Source: Parvibaculum sp049671045 (GTDB taxonomy: Bacteria > Pseudomonadota > Alphaproteobacteria > Parvibaculales > Parvibaculaceae). From it: 36,788 nucleotides of DNA. This document shows, piece after piece, positions 1-7,214 of this stretch. Both the position numbers and the translations under genes were made by a program. The stretch spans positions 1 to 36,788 of the forward strand of contig NZ_JBATUH010000023.1 in assembly GCF_049671045.1 (NCBI RefSeq), read 5' to 3'. The notes under the pieces are model-generated. The model was given only the letters and a program-made list of their open reading frames with translations, did no database searches and was not told where the DNA came from. Numbering within the stretch: the stretch's first letter is position 1; each line of letters opens with the position of its first letter.

Positions 1-3
1 GTT

Positions 4-78
4 TGGCTGGGGCGGGAGGATTCGAACCTCCGCATGACGGAATCAAAATCCGTTGCCTTACCACTTGGCGACGCCCCA
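4..78 (-). tRNA. tRNA-Gln (anticodon TTG)
   Basis: Read on the minus strand this is a complete cloverleaf of 75 nt including an encoded CCA. The acceptor stem TGGGGCG pairs with CGCCCCA, giving the U1-A72 pair usual for glutamine tRNAs. The anticodon loop TTTTGAT carries TTG, and the T arm reads GGAGGTTCGAATCCTCC. It decodes CAA and probably also CAG. It is divergent from the tRNA-Pro gene and has its own promoter at 124-152. Confidence 0.96.
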
Positions 79-123
79 GCAGGGGGCCATGAGGTGCCTA
101 GCCGACCCGCGAAAACGGGCCGG

Positions 124-152
124 AACATAGCCGCATCGGGGGGTGGGCGCAA
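124..152 (-). promoter_or_regulatory. Promoter of tRNA-Gln
   Basis: On the minus strand a -35 TTGCGC (147-152) and a -10 TATGTT (124-129) are separated by exactly 17 bases. Transcription would start near 117, about 40 nt before the mature tRNA. The call rests on the match to the housekeeping sigma pattern and on its position. Confidence 0.6.
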
Positions 153-188
153 CCGGCCTGCCGCCCGGCCGCGCGGGCTTTTGCCCCC

Positions 189-217
189 TTGCGAGGGCCA
201 GATCGGGGAGCTATAAC
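189..217 (+). promoter_or_regulatory. Promoter of tRNA-Pro
   Basis: A -35 TTGCGA (189-194), a 17-base spacer and a -10 TATAAC (212-217) lie about 18 bases before the tRNA 5' end. This is a good housekeeping promoter, placed back to back with the tRNA-Gln promoter. Confidence 0.65.
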
Positions 218-234
218 GCGCGGCAGCTTGGATA

Positions 235-311
235 CGGAGTGTAGCGCAGCCTGGTAGCGCACCTCGTTCGGGACGAGGGGGTCGGAGGTTCAAATCCTCT
301 CACTCCGACCA
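235..311 (+). tRNA. tRNA-Pro (anticodon CGG)
   Basis: This is a 77-nt cloverleaf with encoded CCA. The acceptor stem CGGAGTG pairs with CACTCCG and the discriminator base is A. The D arm reads AGCGCAGCCTGGTAGCGC. The anticodon stem-loop CCTCG-TTCGGGA-CGAGG gives anticodon CGG, and the T arm is GGAGGTTCAAATCCTCT. A short T run (313-318) follows directly and may aid termination. Confidence 0.96.
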
Positions 312-384
312 AGTTTTTCAGCGGCCTGCCAGGGGCCGTTGTGGCCGGCCGGGCCGTTCGGGCCCGGAAACCCGTGCTTCCCCG

Positions 385-1389
385 TCATATCCAGCCGGCC
401 TTGCGGAACCTGTAGAAGAGGTAGCCGCAGACGCCCGCAATGGCGGTGAGCACCGTGAAGTAGCCATAGTGCCATCTGAGCTCCGGCATGTTCTCGAAGT
501 TCATGCCGTAGATGCCGGCAATGGCCGTGGGAAAAGCGAGAATCGCCGCCCAGCCCGCAAGCCGCTTCATCACCTCGTTCTGGCGCGCCGCCGAGATCAT
601 CATCGCCGCTTCATAGGCCGAGGCGAGAGCATCGCGCAGGCTGTCGATCGATTCGTTCACCTGCATGACGTGGTCCTGCACATCCCGATAATAGGGATGC
701 ACTTCGGGATCGATCATGGGCAACTCGAGGCGCTCCAGCCGCCTGCACACTTCCAGCATGGGCGACACGCGGCGGCGGAACACATTCAGCTCGCGCCGCA
801 ACTGATAGAGCCGGTCGATCTCCTGGCCGGTGAAGCACTGATCGACGATATGGCTTTCGATCTCGCTCACCTCATCGACGATCGAATCGATCACCGGGAA
901 GTAGTGATCGGCGACGAAATCGAGCAGCGCATAAAGAATGTAGTCCTCGCCATGCCTGAGCATGCGCGGATCGCTCTCGCAGCGCCGCCGCACCTCGCCA
1001 TAGGAACTCGACGGGCCGTGGCGCACGGTGATGACGTAGCCCTTGCCGACAAAGACATGTGTCTCTCCATAGACGATGCCGGGATGCGAAAGCTGCGCCG
1101 TCCTCACGACCAGGAAAATGGCGTCGCCATATACATCGAGCTTCGCGCGCTGATGCGCCTTGTGCGCATCCTCGATGGCGAGCGGGTGCAGCCCGAATTC
1201 GTTGCGCACACGCTCGAGCACCGCTTCGGAGGGCTCGTGCAGGCCGATCCAGAAGAAGGCGCCGTCGCGCGCCGCCTCGTACCGAACCTCCTCGAGCTTC
1301 AGATCGGCGACGCGCGCACCGTTCCGGTAAAGCGCGGAGGCGACGACCATGGGCAGGCCGTATTCGTTTTTCAGGGATTCGAAATCCAT
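385..1389 (-). CDS. corA: CorA-family divalent cation transporter
   Basis: The 334-residue protein has the CorA layout: a long acidic, helical cytoplasmic domain and two membrane segments at the C-terminus, about residues 275-296 and 308-328. The first segment ends in the signature Gly-Met-Asn (residue 295 onward), which forms the selectivity filter, and a short basic tail follows. Family members import Mg2+, Co2+ or Ni2+ as homopentamers in the inner membrane. I chose the ATG at 1389. A TTG two codons upstream (1395) lies closer to the GAGGGGG ribosome site and is a real alternative. A TAGGCT box at 1447-1452 may be its -10 element. The metal specificity cannot be read from the sequence. Confidence 0.93.
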   Translation of the reverse strand: MDFESLKNEYGLPMVVASALYRNGARVADLKLEEVRYEAARDGAFFWIGLHEPSEAVLERVRNEFGLHPLAIEDAHKAHQRAKLDVYGDAIFLVVRTAQLSHPGIVYGETHVFVGKGYVITVRHGPSSSYGEVRRRCESDPRMLRHGEDYILYALLDFVADHYFPVIDSIVDEVSEIESHIVDQCFTGQEIDRLYQLRRELNVFRRRVSPMLEVCRRLERLELPMIDPEVHPYYRDVQDHVMQVNESIDSLRDALASAYEAAMMISAARQNEVMKRLAGWAAILAFPTAIAGIYGMNFENMPELRWHYGYFTVLTAIAGVCGYLFYRFRKAGWI

Positions 1390-1529
1390 CGGCAAGACAC
1401 CCCCTCGGAACCCCGGACCCGGTCATGCGGAGCCGGAACAGCGACAAGCCTAGCGCGATCCACGGATGTGTCAGCGCTCCTCTGAGCGGATCTGGGGAAA
1501 AACGGCGGCTGCCGGATCGTCGGAGGCAA

Positions 1530-1604
<75 letters not shown>

Positions 1605-1669
1605 ATTGCCAGTGCGGACGGCCGGAAATTCGTGGGATGCGGATCCCTCGATCCCGGCCAGAGGCAGTC

Positions 1670-1698
1670 CGTATATCGAGGTTATTCCTCAAAGACAA
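1670..1698 (-). promoter_or_regulatory. Promoter of tRNA-Val
   Basis: On the minus strand TTGTCT (1693-1698) and TATACG (1670-1675) are 17 bases apart. The start site would be near 1663, giving a 5' leader of about 58 nt to be removed by RNase P. No gene is visible in the rest of 1605-1845. Confidence 0.5.
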
Positions 1699-1845
1699 GA
1701 TGGCAAAGCGCAGGCCCGAAAGACAATCGGAAATGCCGGGCCGGAACGCCCCCGAGCCCTTTTGAAGCGATCGCCTGACGAGCCTTGATGCCTGATCGGC
1801 ATGGCCGGTCCGTTCGGGCCATCCCCCGGCTTCCCGAACAAGCTC

Positions 1846-2205
1846 TCAGGCGGCCATCATCCGCTCGACCTCGGCCACGAGGTCCCGGAGGTGGAAGGGC
1901 TTGGAAAGGACCTTCGCATCCTTGGGCGCGGCGCTTTCGGGGCTGAGCGCGACGGCGGCAAAGCCGGTGATGAACATGATCTTCATCGTCGGGTCGAGTT
2001 CCGCCGCGCGGCGGGCAAGCTCGATACCGTCCATTTCCGGCATCACGATGTCGGTGAGAAGGATGTCGAAGACGTCGTTCCCGAGCTTCTTGTGGGCCTC
2101 GACGCCATTCCCATAGGAAACGACCTCATGCCCCGCATTTTCCAGCGCTTTCGCCAGAAATTTGCGCATGGATTCGTCATCTTCCGCGAGCAGAATGCGC
2201 GCCAT
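1846..2205 (-). CDS. cpdR: CpdR-type single-domain response regulator
   Basis: The 119-residue protein is a lone receiver domain with no output domain. The acidic pocket is Asp9-Asp10, the phospho-acceptor is Asp52 in LLTDIVMP, the switch threonine is Thr80, and the conserved lysine is Lys102 in KPF. The stretch MFITGFAAVAL and the C-terminal part VLSKPFHLRDLVAEVE are strongly CpdR-like. In Caulobacter, unphosphorylated CpdR primes the ClpXP protease for substrates such as PdeA, and the CckA-ChpT relay phosphorylates it. This ties the gene to cell-cycle control. The protein ends in Ala-Ala, a ClpXP-type tail. It is divergent from the N-formylglutamate amidohydrolase. No strong ribosome site precedes the ATG. 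Confidence 0.9.
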   Translation of the reverse strand: MARILLAEDDESMRKFLAKALENAGHEVVSYGNGVEAHKKLGNDVFDILLTDIVMPEMDGIELARRAAELDPTMKIMFITGFAAVALSPESAAPKDAKVLSKPFHLRDLVAEVERMMAA

Positions 2206-2251
2206 CGCTCAAGCCCATCTCTTCAGTTAAGCAGCCCGGTTTTGCACCCAT

Positions 2252-2269
2252 GCGGCAAGGTTTTGCCGC
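2252..2269. other. Short perfect stem-loop upstream of cpdR
   Basis: GCGGCAA and TTGCCGC pair around a 4-base loop. It lies 47 bases before the cpdR start, so it would sit in the cpdR 5' leader if transcription starts beyond it. There is no T run on either strand, so it is not a convincing terminator. The rest of 2206-2483 shows only a possible -10 (TAGCCT, 2401-2406) for the plus-strand gene. Confidence 0.35.
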
Positions 2270-2483
2270 CGGGACGGTGATGTCTCACTTTAGGTCTGGA
2301 CCCGTAAACAGGACATGAAAGACGGCCTTATCCCCTGCGCGAATTGGGGACAAAGACCGGCGGAACACCTGAGCGTTTCGCGCTGCCGGCGCGGGCGTGC
2401 TAGCCTGAGCGATGTCGGCGCGAGGGCTCGACCTTGCGACGGCACCCTTGAAATCGTCCAGGCCTTCCGAATATCTGATCTCC

Positions 2484-3434
2484 ATGGCCATCACTCCCCG
2501 ACAGCGTATCGACGACAAGGACGAGGCAGGCGCCGCGGGCGACGAGGACGACCTTTTTGCGCACCCGGTCGCCATCGAACGGCCCGATCGCATCCGTTTT
2601 CCCTTCGTTTTCTCGTCGCCTCACAGCGGCCGGATCTATCCGCGATCCTTCGTGACCGCGTCGAATCTCGATCCGGTGACGTTGCGCCGGTCGGAGGACA
2701 GCTTCGTCGAGGAGATCTTCGGCGGCGTGAAGAGCCTCGGCGCGCCGCTCATCCATGCGCGCTTTCCCCGCGCCTATCTCGATGCGAATCGCGAGCCTTA
2801 TGAACTCGACCCCGGCATGTTCGCCGATCCTCTGCCGCCCCATGTGAACACGCGCTCGCTGCGCGTCGCGGGCGGCCTCGGCACCATCGCGCGGGTCGTC
2901 GCTGATTCGACCGAAATCTATCGCGGGCCCCTCCCCTATGCCGAAGCGGAGCGGCGCATCCGCCAGCTCTACATGCCCTTCCATGAGGCTCTGCGCGGGC
3001 TACTGGAGGAGGCGCACACGATTTTCGGCTGGTCCGTCCTGATCGACTGCCATTCCATGCCCTCGGTCGGCGGGCCGGCGGATGACGACCGGGGCGCGGA
3101 CCGGCCCGACATCGTGCTCGGCGACCGTTATGGAACCTCCTGCGCCAGCGAGCTGACCTCCGAGGTGGAGAACAAGCTCAGAAAGCTCGGCTACAGCGTC
3201 GCCCGCAACAATCCCTATGCCGGGGGCTTCAACACCGAGCATTACGGGCGGCCGCATCGGGGGCTTCACGCCCTCCAGATCGAGATCAACCGGGCGCTCT
3301 ACATGGATGAAGCGCGCCTCGAGCGCGGGGCCGGCCTCGCGCGCCTCAAGGCCGACATGACGGCGCTTGCCGCCCATCTCGCCACGCTCGATCTCGCCAG
3401 CATCGAGAGCAGCGCCAGAGGAGCCGCCTTCTAG
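2484..3434 (+). CDS. N-formylglutamate amidohydrolase family protein
   Basis: This protein of about 316 residues belongs to the HutG-like family (PF05013), which hydrolyses N-formyl-L-glutamate to glutamate and formate in some histidine-degradation routes. Family features visible are FSSPHSGRIYP (about residues 43-53), which holds a likely metal ligand, the YLDANREPYELDP stretch near residues 98-110, and DCHSMPS with His190. No other hut genes are nearby, so the true substrate may be another formylated or N-acylated amino acid. An in-frame ATG at 2412 would add 24 residues. It lies only 6 bases after a possible -10 TAGCCT (2401-2406), which would make it almost leaderless. Neither start has a good ribosome site. 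Similarity to the family begins after both. Confidence 0.82.
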   Translation: MAITPRQRIDDKDEAGAAGDEDDLFAHPVAIERPDRIRFPFVFSSPHSGRIYPRSFVTASNLDPVTLRRSEDSFVEEIFGGVKSLGAPLIHARFPRAYLDANREPYELDPGMFADPLPPHVNTRSLRVAGGLGTIARVVADSTEIYRGPLPYAEAERRIRQLYMPFHEALRGLLEEAHTIFGWSVLIDCHSMPSVGGPADDDRGADRPDIVLGDRYGTSCASELTSEVENKLRKLGYSVARNNPYAGGFNTEHYGRPHRGLHALQIEINRALYMDEARLERGAGLARLKADMTALAAHLATLDLASIESSARGAAF

Positions 3435-3467
3435 GCCCGCGAACCCGCACGCCCGTTTCAGCAGCAC

Positions 3468-3498
3468 AAAAAGAAGGGGCCCTGGCGAACCAGGGCCC
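3468..3498 (-). terminator. Rho-independent terminator of the candidate sRNA
   Basis: On the minus strand GGGCCCTGG pairs perfectly with CCAGGGCCC over 9 bp, closed by a TTCG tetraloop, and is followed by CTTCTTTTT. On the plus strand the same hairpin has no T run. It therefore ends minus-strand transcription, not the upstream amidohydrolase gene. Confidence 0.85.
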
Positions 3499-3564
3499 AA
3501 GTTTAGGGAGGAAACGCCCAGGAAGGGCTTGCGTCGCCGGGAGGAAGTCTCAACCGATGACGCA
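3468..3564 (-). ncRNA. Candidate alpha-r8/MmgR-like trans-acting sRNA
   Basis: The minus strand holds an unannotated transcription unit of about 97 nt. A promoter lies at 3571-3598. A 5' stem-loop (GCGTC 3559-3563 with GACGC 3531-3535) exposes CUUCCUCCC. A small hairpin follows, GCCC-UUCCU-GGGC (3516-3528). Next is a single-stranded decamer UUUCCUCCCU (3505-3514), and then the strong terminator. The decamer, its place just before the terminator and the overall size match what I know of the alpha-r8 family, whose member MmgR limits polyhydroxybutyrate granule proteins in Sinorhizobium. Both CCUCC motifs are anti-Shine-Dalgarno sequences, fitting repression of translation with Hfq. The family assignment is inferred. 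That this is an sRNA gene is well supported by promoter, structure and terminator. Confidence 0.72.
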
Positions 3565-3570
3565 ATGCAC

Positions 3571-3598
3571 AATATACATTGCGCCGCACAACAAACAA
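3571..3598 (-). promoter_or_regulatory. Promoter of the candidate sRNA, inside an operator-like palindrome
   Basis: On the minus strand TTGTTT (3593-3598) and TATATT (3571-3576) are 16 bases apart, placing the start near 3564. The -10 box sits in the centre of an inverted repeat CGCAATG-N9-CATTGCG (3561-3583), and the spacer contains the PhaR-like box at 3580-3591. A bound regulator would block polymerase. Confidence 0.55.
3580..3591 (+). promoter_or_regulatory. PhaR-like binding box
   Basis: TGCGCCGCACAA fits the pattern TGCRNYGCASMA that I recall for the PhaR repressor of polyhydroxyalkanoate genes in Bradyrhizobium. It overlaps the spacer of the candidate sRNA promoter. The phaR gene itself is not in this window, so the regulator is inferred. 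Confidence 0.45.
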
Positions 3599-3694
3599 GC
3601 GGAAACGTCAGCTTTCATTGCGGCTATTTGACCTACACACCTTCGTCTAAACCACTACTTTGAAACGTATTTTTTCCCATGGGCGGGGGCGGTG

Positions 3695-3706
3695 TGCGGC
3701 GCAACA
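3695..3706 (+). promoter_or_regulatory. Second PhaR-like box
   Basis: TGCGGCGCAACA keeps the TGC-N3-GCA core of the box at 3580-3591 and deviates at one flanking position. It lies 104 bases downstream of that box and about 160 bases upstream of the lytic transglycosylase start. The rest of the gene-free stretch 3599-3863 shows no other clear signal. Confidence 0.3.
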
Positions 3707-3863
3707 AAACGTCGCGGTCCGTTGCGTCATCCCGCCATCAAAGCTTCCTTAACGCCACGCCCTGACAATGGGGGGCCCGGAAAAGGTCATCCGGGCAAAT
3801 TCGGGACACATGCGCGAGGCGGCGCCCTTTCGGGTCGAGGCTCGCGCTCACGGGGCACAATCG

Positions 3864-4829
3864 ATGCGCAAAGGGTTTTGCACGCGGTCAGGAGCCGCTG
3901 CCGGGAAGGGCCGCCATGTGAGCGGCTCCGGGCTGGTGCTCGCGGCGATGCTCGCCCTGGCGCTCCTGAGCCTCATCCCCGAGGGCGCACTGGCCGGGAC
4001 GGCCAAACCGCAGACACGGATAGAGGCGGAAGCCGCGACCCCCTGGAGCTATTGCGAGCGGGCCGCCATCGCCATCGAGCAGACGCAGAAGCTCCCCCGC
4101 GCCCTGCTCTTCTCCGTGGCCACGGCGGAATCGGGCCGCTACGAGCGGGAGAGCGGCAAGGCGCGCGCCTGGCCCTGGACCATCAATGCCGAAGGTCAGT
4201 CCTATTATTTCGATACGAAGAAGGAGGCCGTCGCCGCGACGCGCCAGCTCCTCAAGGCGGGTATCCGCAGCATCGATGTCGGCTGCATGCAGGTCAATCT
4301 GCGCTACCACCCGGACGCCTTCGCCGATCTCAACGAAGCCTTCGATCCGCTCACCAACGCGGCCTATGCGGCCAGCTTCCTGAAGCGGCTCCAAAAGCAG
4401 ACGGGCTCATGGCCCAAGGCCGTGGCGCAATATCACTCCGAATCGCCCGCGCGGAACGAACCCTATTTCGCCCGCGTGATCCGCATCTGGGCGAATGAGC
4501 GCGACCGCGTCGCCGTTCTGACCCGCATGCTCAAGGAGGAAGCGGCCGAAGTGACGAAGTCGCTCCGCGGCACAACGGAAGCAGCGCCCGCGTCCGGCGG
4601 CTCGCAAGCCCTGGCTCAGGCAGTGGCCGCAGCATCGCGCCCGGCACCAAAAGTTCTCAGCTCCGATGAGACCCGCGATGTGCGCGAGGGCGCGGTCGCC
4701 ATGGTGGGCCTGCGCCTCTCGATCGCGGAGGATGGCGGCGCCTCATCGCCCGCCAAAGCACGACCGGCGCCGCGCGTCATCGACACGCCGACCATTCTCG
4801 CCGACGCTTCGCACGGTCCCGCGCTCTAA
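3864..4829 (+). CDS. Secreted lytic transglycosylase (SLT domain)
   Basis: The protein of about 321 residues has a basic start, a hydrophobic signal segment (about residues 22-44, ending ALAG) and a lytic transglycosylase SLT domain. The catalytic glutamate is Glu89 in the SVATAESGRY stretch. The supporting motif GCMQVNLRYH (140-149) and AVAQYHSESP (186-195) are also present. Enzymes of this fold cut the MurNAc-GlcNAc bond of peptidoglycan and leave 1,6-anhydro ends, acting in the periplasm. The last 110 residues or so are Ala-rich, low-complexity and probably disordered. I chose ATG 3864 because it gives Arg-Lys before the signal segment. An in-frame GTG at 3918 has a better ribosome site (AAGGG) but gives a signal peptide without positive charge. 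Confidence 0.83.
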   Translation: MRKGFCTRSGAAAGKGRHVSGSGLVLAAMLALALLSLIPEGALAGTAKPQTRIEAEAATPWSYCERAAIAIEQTQKLPRALLFSVATAESGRYERESGKARAWPWTINAEGQSYYFDTKKEAVAATRQLLKAGIRSIDVGCMQVNLRYHPDAFADLNEAFDPLTNAAYAASFLKRLQKQTGSWPKAVAQYHSESPARNEPYFARVIRIWANERDRVAVLTRMLKEEAAEVTKSLRGTTEAAPASGGSQALAQAVAAASRPAPKVLSSDETRDVREGAVAMVGLRLSIAEDGGASSPAKARPAPRVIDTPTILADASHGPAL

Positions 4830-4857
4830 TCTTCTCACCCGTCACCAGCCTGTCGCT

Positions 4858-4873
4858 CCGCGCATATGCGCGG
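4858..4873. other. 16-bp perfect palindrome
   Basis: CCGCGCATATGCGCGG is self-complementary over its full length. It lies 28 bases after the transglycosylase stop, in the 192-base gap before the metallophosphoesterase gene. It could be an operator or a weak hairpin. No T run follows. Confidence 0.3.
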
Positions 4874-5021
4874 AACTGGCGCGGCCGCGCCTTGCTCCGT
4901 GTCCGGAATGGAGAGCACCCCATCTGTCATTGAAACGTCATTCGCTTGTCACGAAACCTTGTGCGCCTGCACCGAATATGGCGACCGCCAGCGAGGCTCC
5001 GCCGGCGGAACCGACAAGGAC

Positions 5022-6014
5022 ATGATGTTGCGCGACACCAGATGGACACGCCTCTCCTCGGCCCTGCCCTTCCGGATGGCGGGCCGCGTTCATCCCGCGA
5101 TCACGGAAACCGGTGCCAAGAGGCCACCCCGCAAACGCGACCAGAGCCGCAACGCCACGAGGCGGCGGGGCGGGCTCGATGAAAGGCTGACCGGACCCCG
5201 GCCCAAAAATCGCCGCAAGCACCGCACCCTCTTTCTCTCCGACATCCATCTCGGCACGCCCGGCTGCAAGGCGGATCTCCTTCTCGATTTCCTGCGCCAT
5301 AACGACGCCGAAACGATCTACCTCGTCGGCGACATCATCGACGGCTGGCGGCTGAAGCGCTCATGGTACTGGACGGCGGCGCATAACGCGGTCGTGCAGG
5401 AGCTTCTGCGCAAGGCGCGCAAGGGCGCGGCCATCATCTACATTCCCGGCAACCACGACGAGGCGCTGCGCGACTATACGGGCCTCAATTTCGGCGGCGC
5501 CGACATCATGGGCGAGGCGATCCACGAAACAGCCGATGGCAGGCGATTTCTCGTCATTCATGGCGACCAGTTCGACAGCGTCGTCAAATATGCGAAATGG
5601 CTCGCCCATCTCGGCGACAGGGCCTATGGCGCCGCTCTCGCGCTCAACAACTGGTTGCACGAGATCCGCCGCCTGTTCGGCCTGCCCTACTGGTCGCTCT
5701 CCTCCTATCTGAAGCACAGGGTGAAGAACGCGGTCGAATATATTTCGAGCTACGAGGCCGCCGTGGCGCGTTCGGCGCGCGAGCGCGGCGTCGATGGCGT
5801 CATCTGCGGTCACATCCACCACGCCGAAATACGCGCCATGGATGGCGTTCTCTACTGCAATGACGGCGACTGGGTGGAAAGCTGCACCGCGCTTGCCGAG
5901 GATGAGGAAGGCACGCTCAGCATCATCACCTGGCACCGTTTCTCCTGGGAATCCGGTCTTGCAGGCTCCGACGCCCTGGAGAGCGAGGGCCGGCGCGTGC
6001 TGAACGCGGCCTGA
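5022..6014 (+). CDS. LpxH-like metallophosphoesterase (UDP-2,3-diacylglucosamine diphosphatase family)
   Basis: About 330 residues. All calcineurin-like metallophosphoesterase motifs are present in order: SDIHLG (Asp at about residue 74), GDIIDGW, GNHDE, an IHGD block and GHIHHAE. The closest family is COG2908, often named UDP-2,3-diacylglucosamine diphosphatase after LpxH of lipid A synthesis. Alphaproteobacteria usually use LpxI for that step, so this may act on another nucleotide-linked or phospholipid substrate. A basic N-terminal stretch of about 65 residues precedes the domain and is not part of the family core. ATG 5022 or 5025 follows AAGGA (5016-5020). An in-frame ATG at 4866 lacks a ribosome site. 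The stop overlaps the next gene's start (TGATG), so the two are coupled. Confidence 0.8.
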   Translation: MMLRDTRWTRLSSALPFRMAGRVHPAITETGAKRPPRKRDQSRNATRRRGGLDERLTGPRPKNRRKHRTLFLSDIHLGTPGCKADLLLDFLRHNDAETIYLVGDIIDGWRLKRSWYWTAAHNAVVQELLRKARKGAAIIYIPGNHDEALRDYTGLNFGGADIMGEAIHETADGRRFLVIHGDQFDSVVKYAKWLAHLGDRAYGAALALNNWLHEIRRLFGLPYWSLSSYLKHRVKNAVEYISSYEAAVARSARERGVDGVICGHIHHAEIRAMDGVLYCNDGDWVESCTALAEDEEGTLSIITWHRFSWESGLAGSDALESEGRRVLNAA

Positions 6015-7141
6015 TGTTGCACCGGGACACATTGACGGCACGACGGGAGCGGGCACACCCGCTTCCGCCCTTTCATGCCTGCCCGCGCGCGCTCGGCCGC
6101 GAGGCCGCGCGCCTTCGCATCGTCATCGTTTCGGATGCCGCTCCACCCCAGGTGAACGGCGTCGTCCGCACGCTTGCCGAACTCACGCGAAGCCTCGAGC
6201 GGATGGGGCATGAGGTCATCGCGATCACGCCCGGCCTCTTCAGAACCGTGCCTCTGCCCGGCTACCGCGAAATCCGCCTCGCGCTCTTTCCGGGGCGGAG
6301 GCTCGCGCGGATGATCGCCGACGCCGATCCACACGCCATCCACATCGCAACGGAAGGGCCGCTCGGCCTTGCGACGCGAGCCTATTGCGTGCGGCGGGGG
6401 CTTCCATTCACCACATCGTTCCACACGCGCTTTGCGGAATATCTCAATGCGCGCATCGGCCTTCCGCAATGCCTCAGCTATGCGGTGCTGCGCTGGTTCC
6501 ACAGCCGCGCCTCGACCGTGATGGTGGCGACTTCTTCCTTGCAGGCGGAGCTTGCCGCGCGCGGTTTCGGCCGGACGGCACTCTGGTCGCGCGGCGTCGA
6601 TATGGCGCTCTTTCATCCGCAGCCGGAACTTCTCGGGCGGCACTACCTCGGGCTCGAACGTCCCGTCTGGCTTCATGTCGGACGGGTCGCGGTGGAAAAG
6701 AATATCGAAGCGTTCCTCGATCTCGATCTTCCCGGTTCGAAAATGGTGGTCGGCGACGGCCCCCGCCTCGAACACCTCCGCAGGCGCTATCCGGACGCAC
6801 ATTTCACGGGCGCGCTTTCCGGCGAGGAACTTGCGCGAAGCTACGCGGCGGCCGATTGCCTCGTCTTTCCGAGCCGGACGGACACGTTCGGCCTCGTGAT
6901 GATCGAGGCCCTCGCCTGCGGCACGCCGGTCGCGGCCTTTCCGGTGCAAGGCCCGCTCGATGTCATCGGTGCGGCGAACGCCGGGGCGCTCGACGAAGAC
7001 CTTCGCTCCGCCTGCATCAAGGCTGTCGAAATCCCGCGCGAGACGTGCCGCGACCACGCGCTCGGCTTTTCGTGGGATGCCTGCATGCGCCAGTTCCTTG
7101 TCAATCTCGCGCTCGAACCGGCGCTTCCGGGCGCGGCCTGA
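6014..7141 (+). CDS. GT4-family glycosyltransferase
   Basis: This 375-residue GT-B fold enzyme has a glycine-containing N-terminal loop, PPQVNGVVRTLAEL (about residues 45-58), and a C-terminal nucleotide-sugar domain with the EX7E-type stretch TFGLVMIEALACGTPV. Relatives in rhizobia and Agrobacterium transfer a hexose, mannose or glucuronic acid to diacylglycerol or another lipid acceptor at the inner face of the membrane. The start codon overlaps the stop of the metallophosphoesterase gene by one base, so the pair is probably translated together and works in one envelope-lipid pathway. Donor and acceptor cannot be read from the sequence. The first 30 or so residues are extra and basic. I kept the 6014 start because of the overlap. 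Confidence 0.82.
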   Translation: MLHRDTLTARRERAHPLPPFHACPRALGREAARLRIVIVSDAAPPQVNGVVRTLAELTRSLERMGHEVIAITPGLFRTVPLPGYREIRLALFPGRRLARMIADADPHAIHIATEGPLGLATRAYCVRRGLPFTTSFHTRFAEYLNARIGLPQCLSYAVLRWFHSRASTVMVATSSLQAELAARGFGRTALWSRGVDMALFHPQPELLGRHYLGLERPVWLHVGRVAVEKNIEAFLDLDLPGSKMVVGDGPRLEHLRRRYPDAHFTGALSGEELARSYAAADCLVFPSRTDTFGLVMIEALACGTPVAAFPVQGPLDVIGAANAGALDEDLRSACIKAVEIPRETCRDHALGFSWDACMRQFLVNLALEPALPGAA

Positions 7142-7143
7142 TC

Positions 7144-7161
7144 CCCCGGCTTGTGCCGGGG
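7144..7161 (+). terminator. Hairpin after the glycosyltransferase gene
   Basis: CCCCGGC-TTGT-GCCGGGG is a perfect 7-bp stem just after the stop codon. No T run follows, so it may stabilise the 3' end or pause polymerase rather than terminate fully. Its core resembles the REP-like repeats elsewhere in the window. Confidence 0.4.
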
Positions 7162-7214
7162 CGGAAACTGGCCTCAAATCCGACTTCCGTCAGCTTCCAG
7201 GAGGCACATCCTTC

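Noticed and set aside
3477..3498. The 9-bp hairpin as terminator of the upstream amidohydrolase gene
   Set aside because: The T tract is on the minus-strand side only. On plus the hairpin is followed by AAGTTTAGGG.
3692..4498. 268-codon Arg/Gly-rich frame overlapping the transglycosylase
   Set aside because: The other frame carries a signal peptide and all SLT motifs. This one has no domain.
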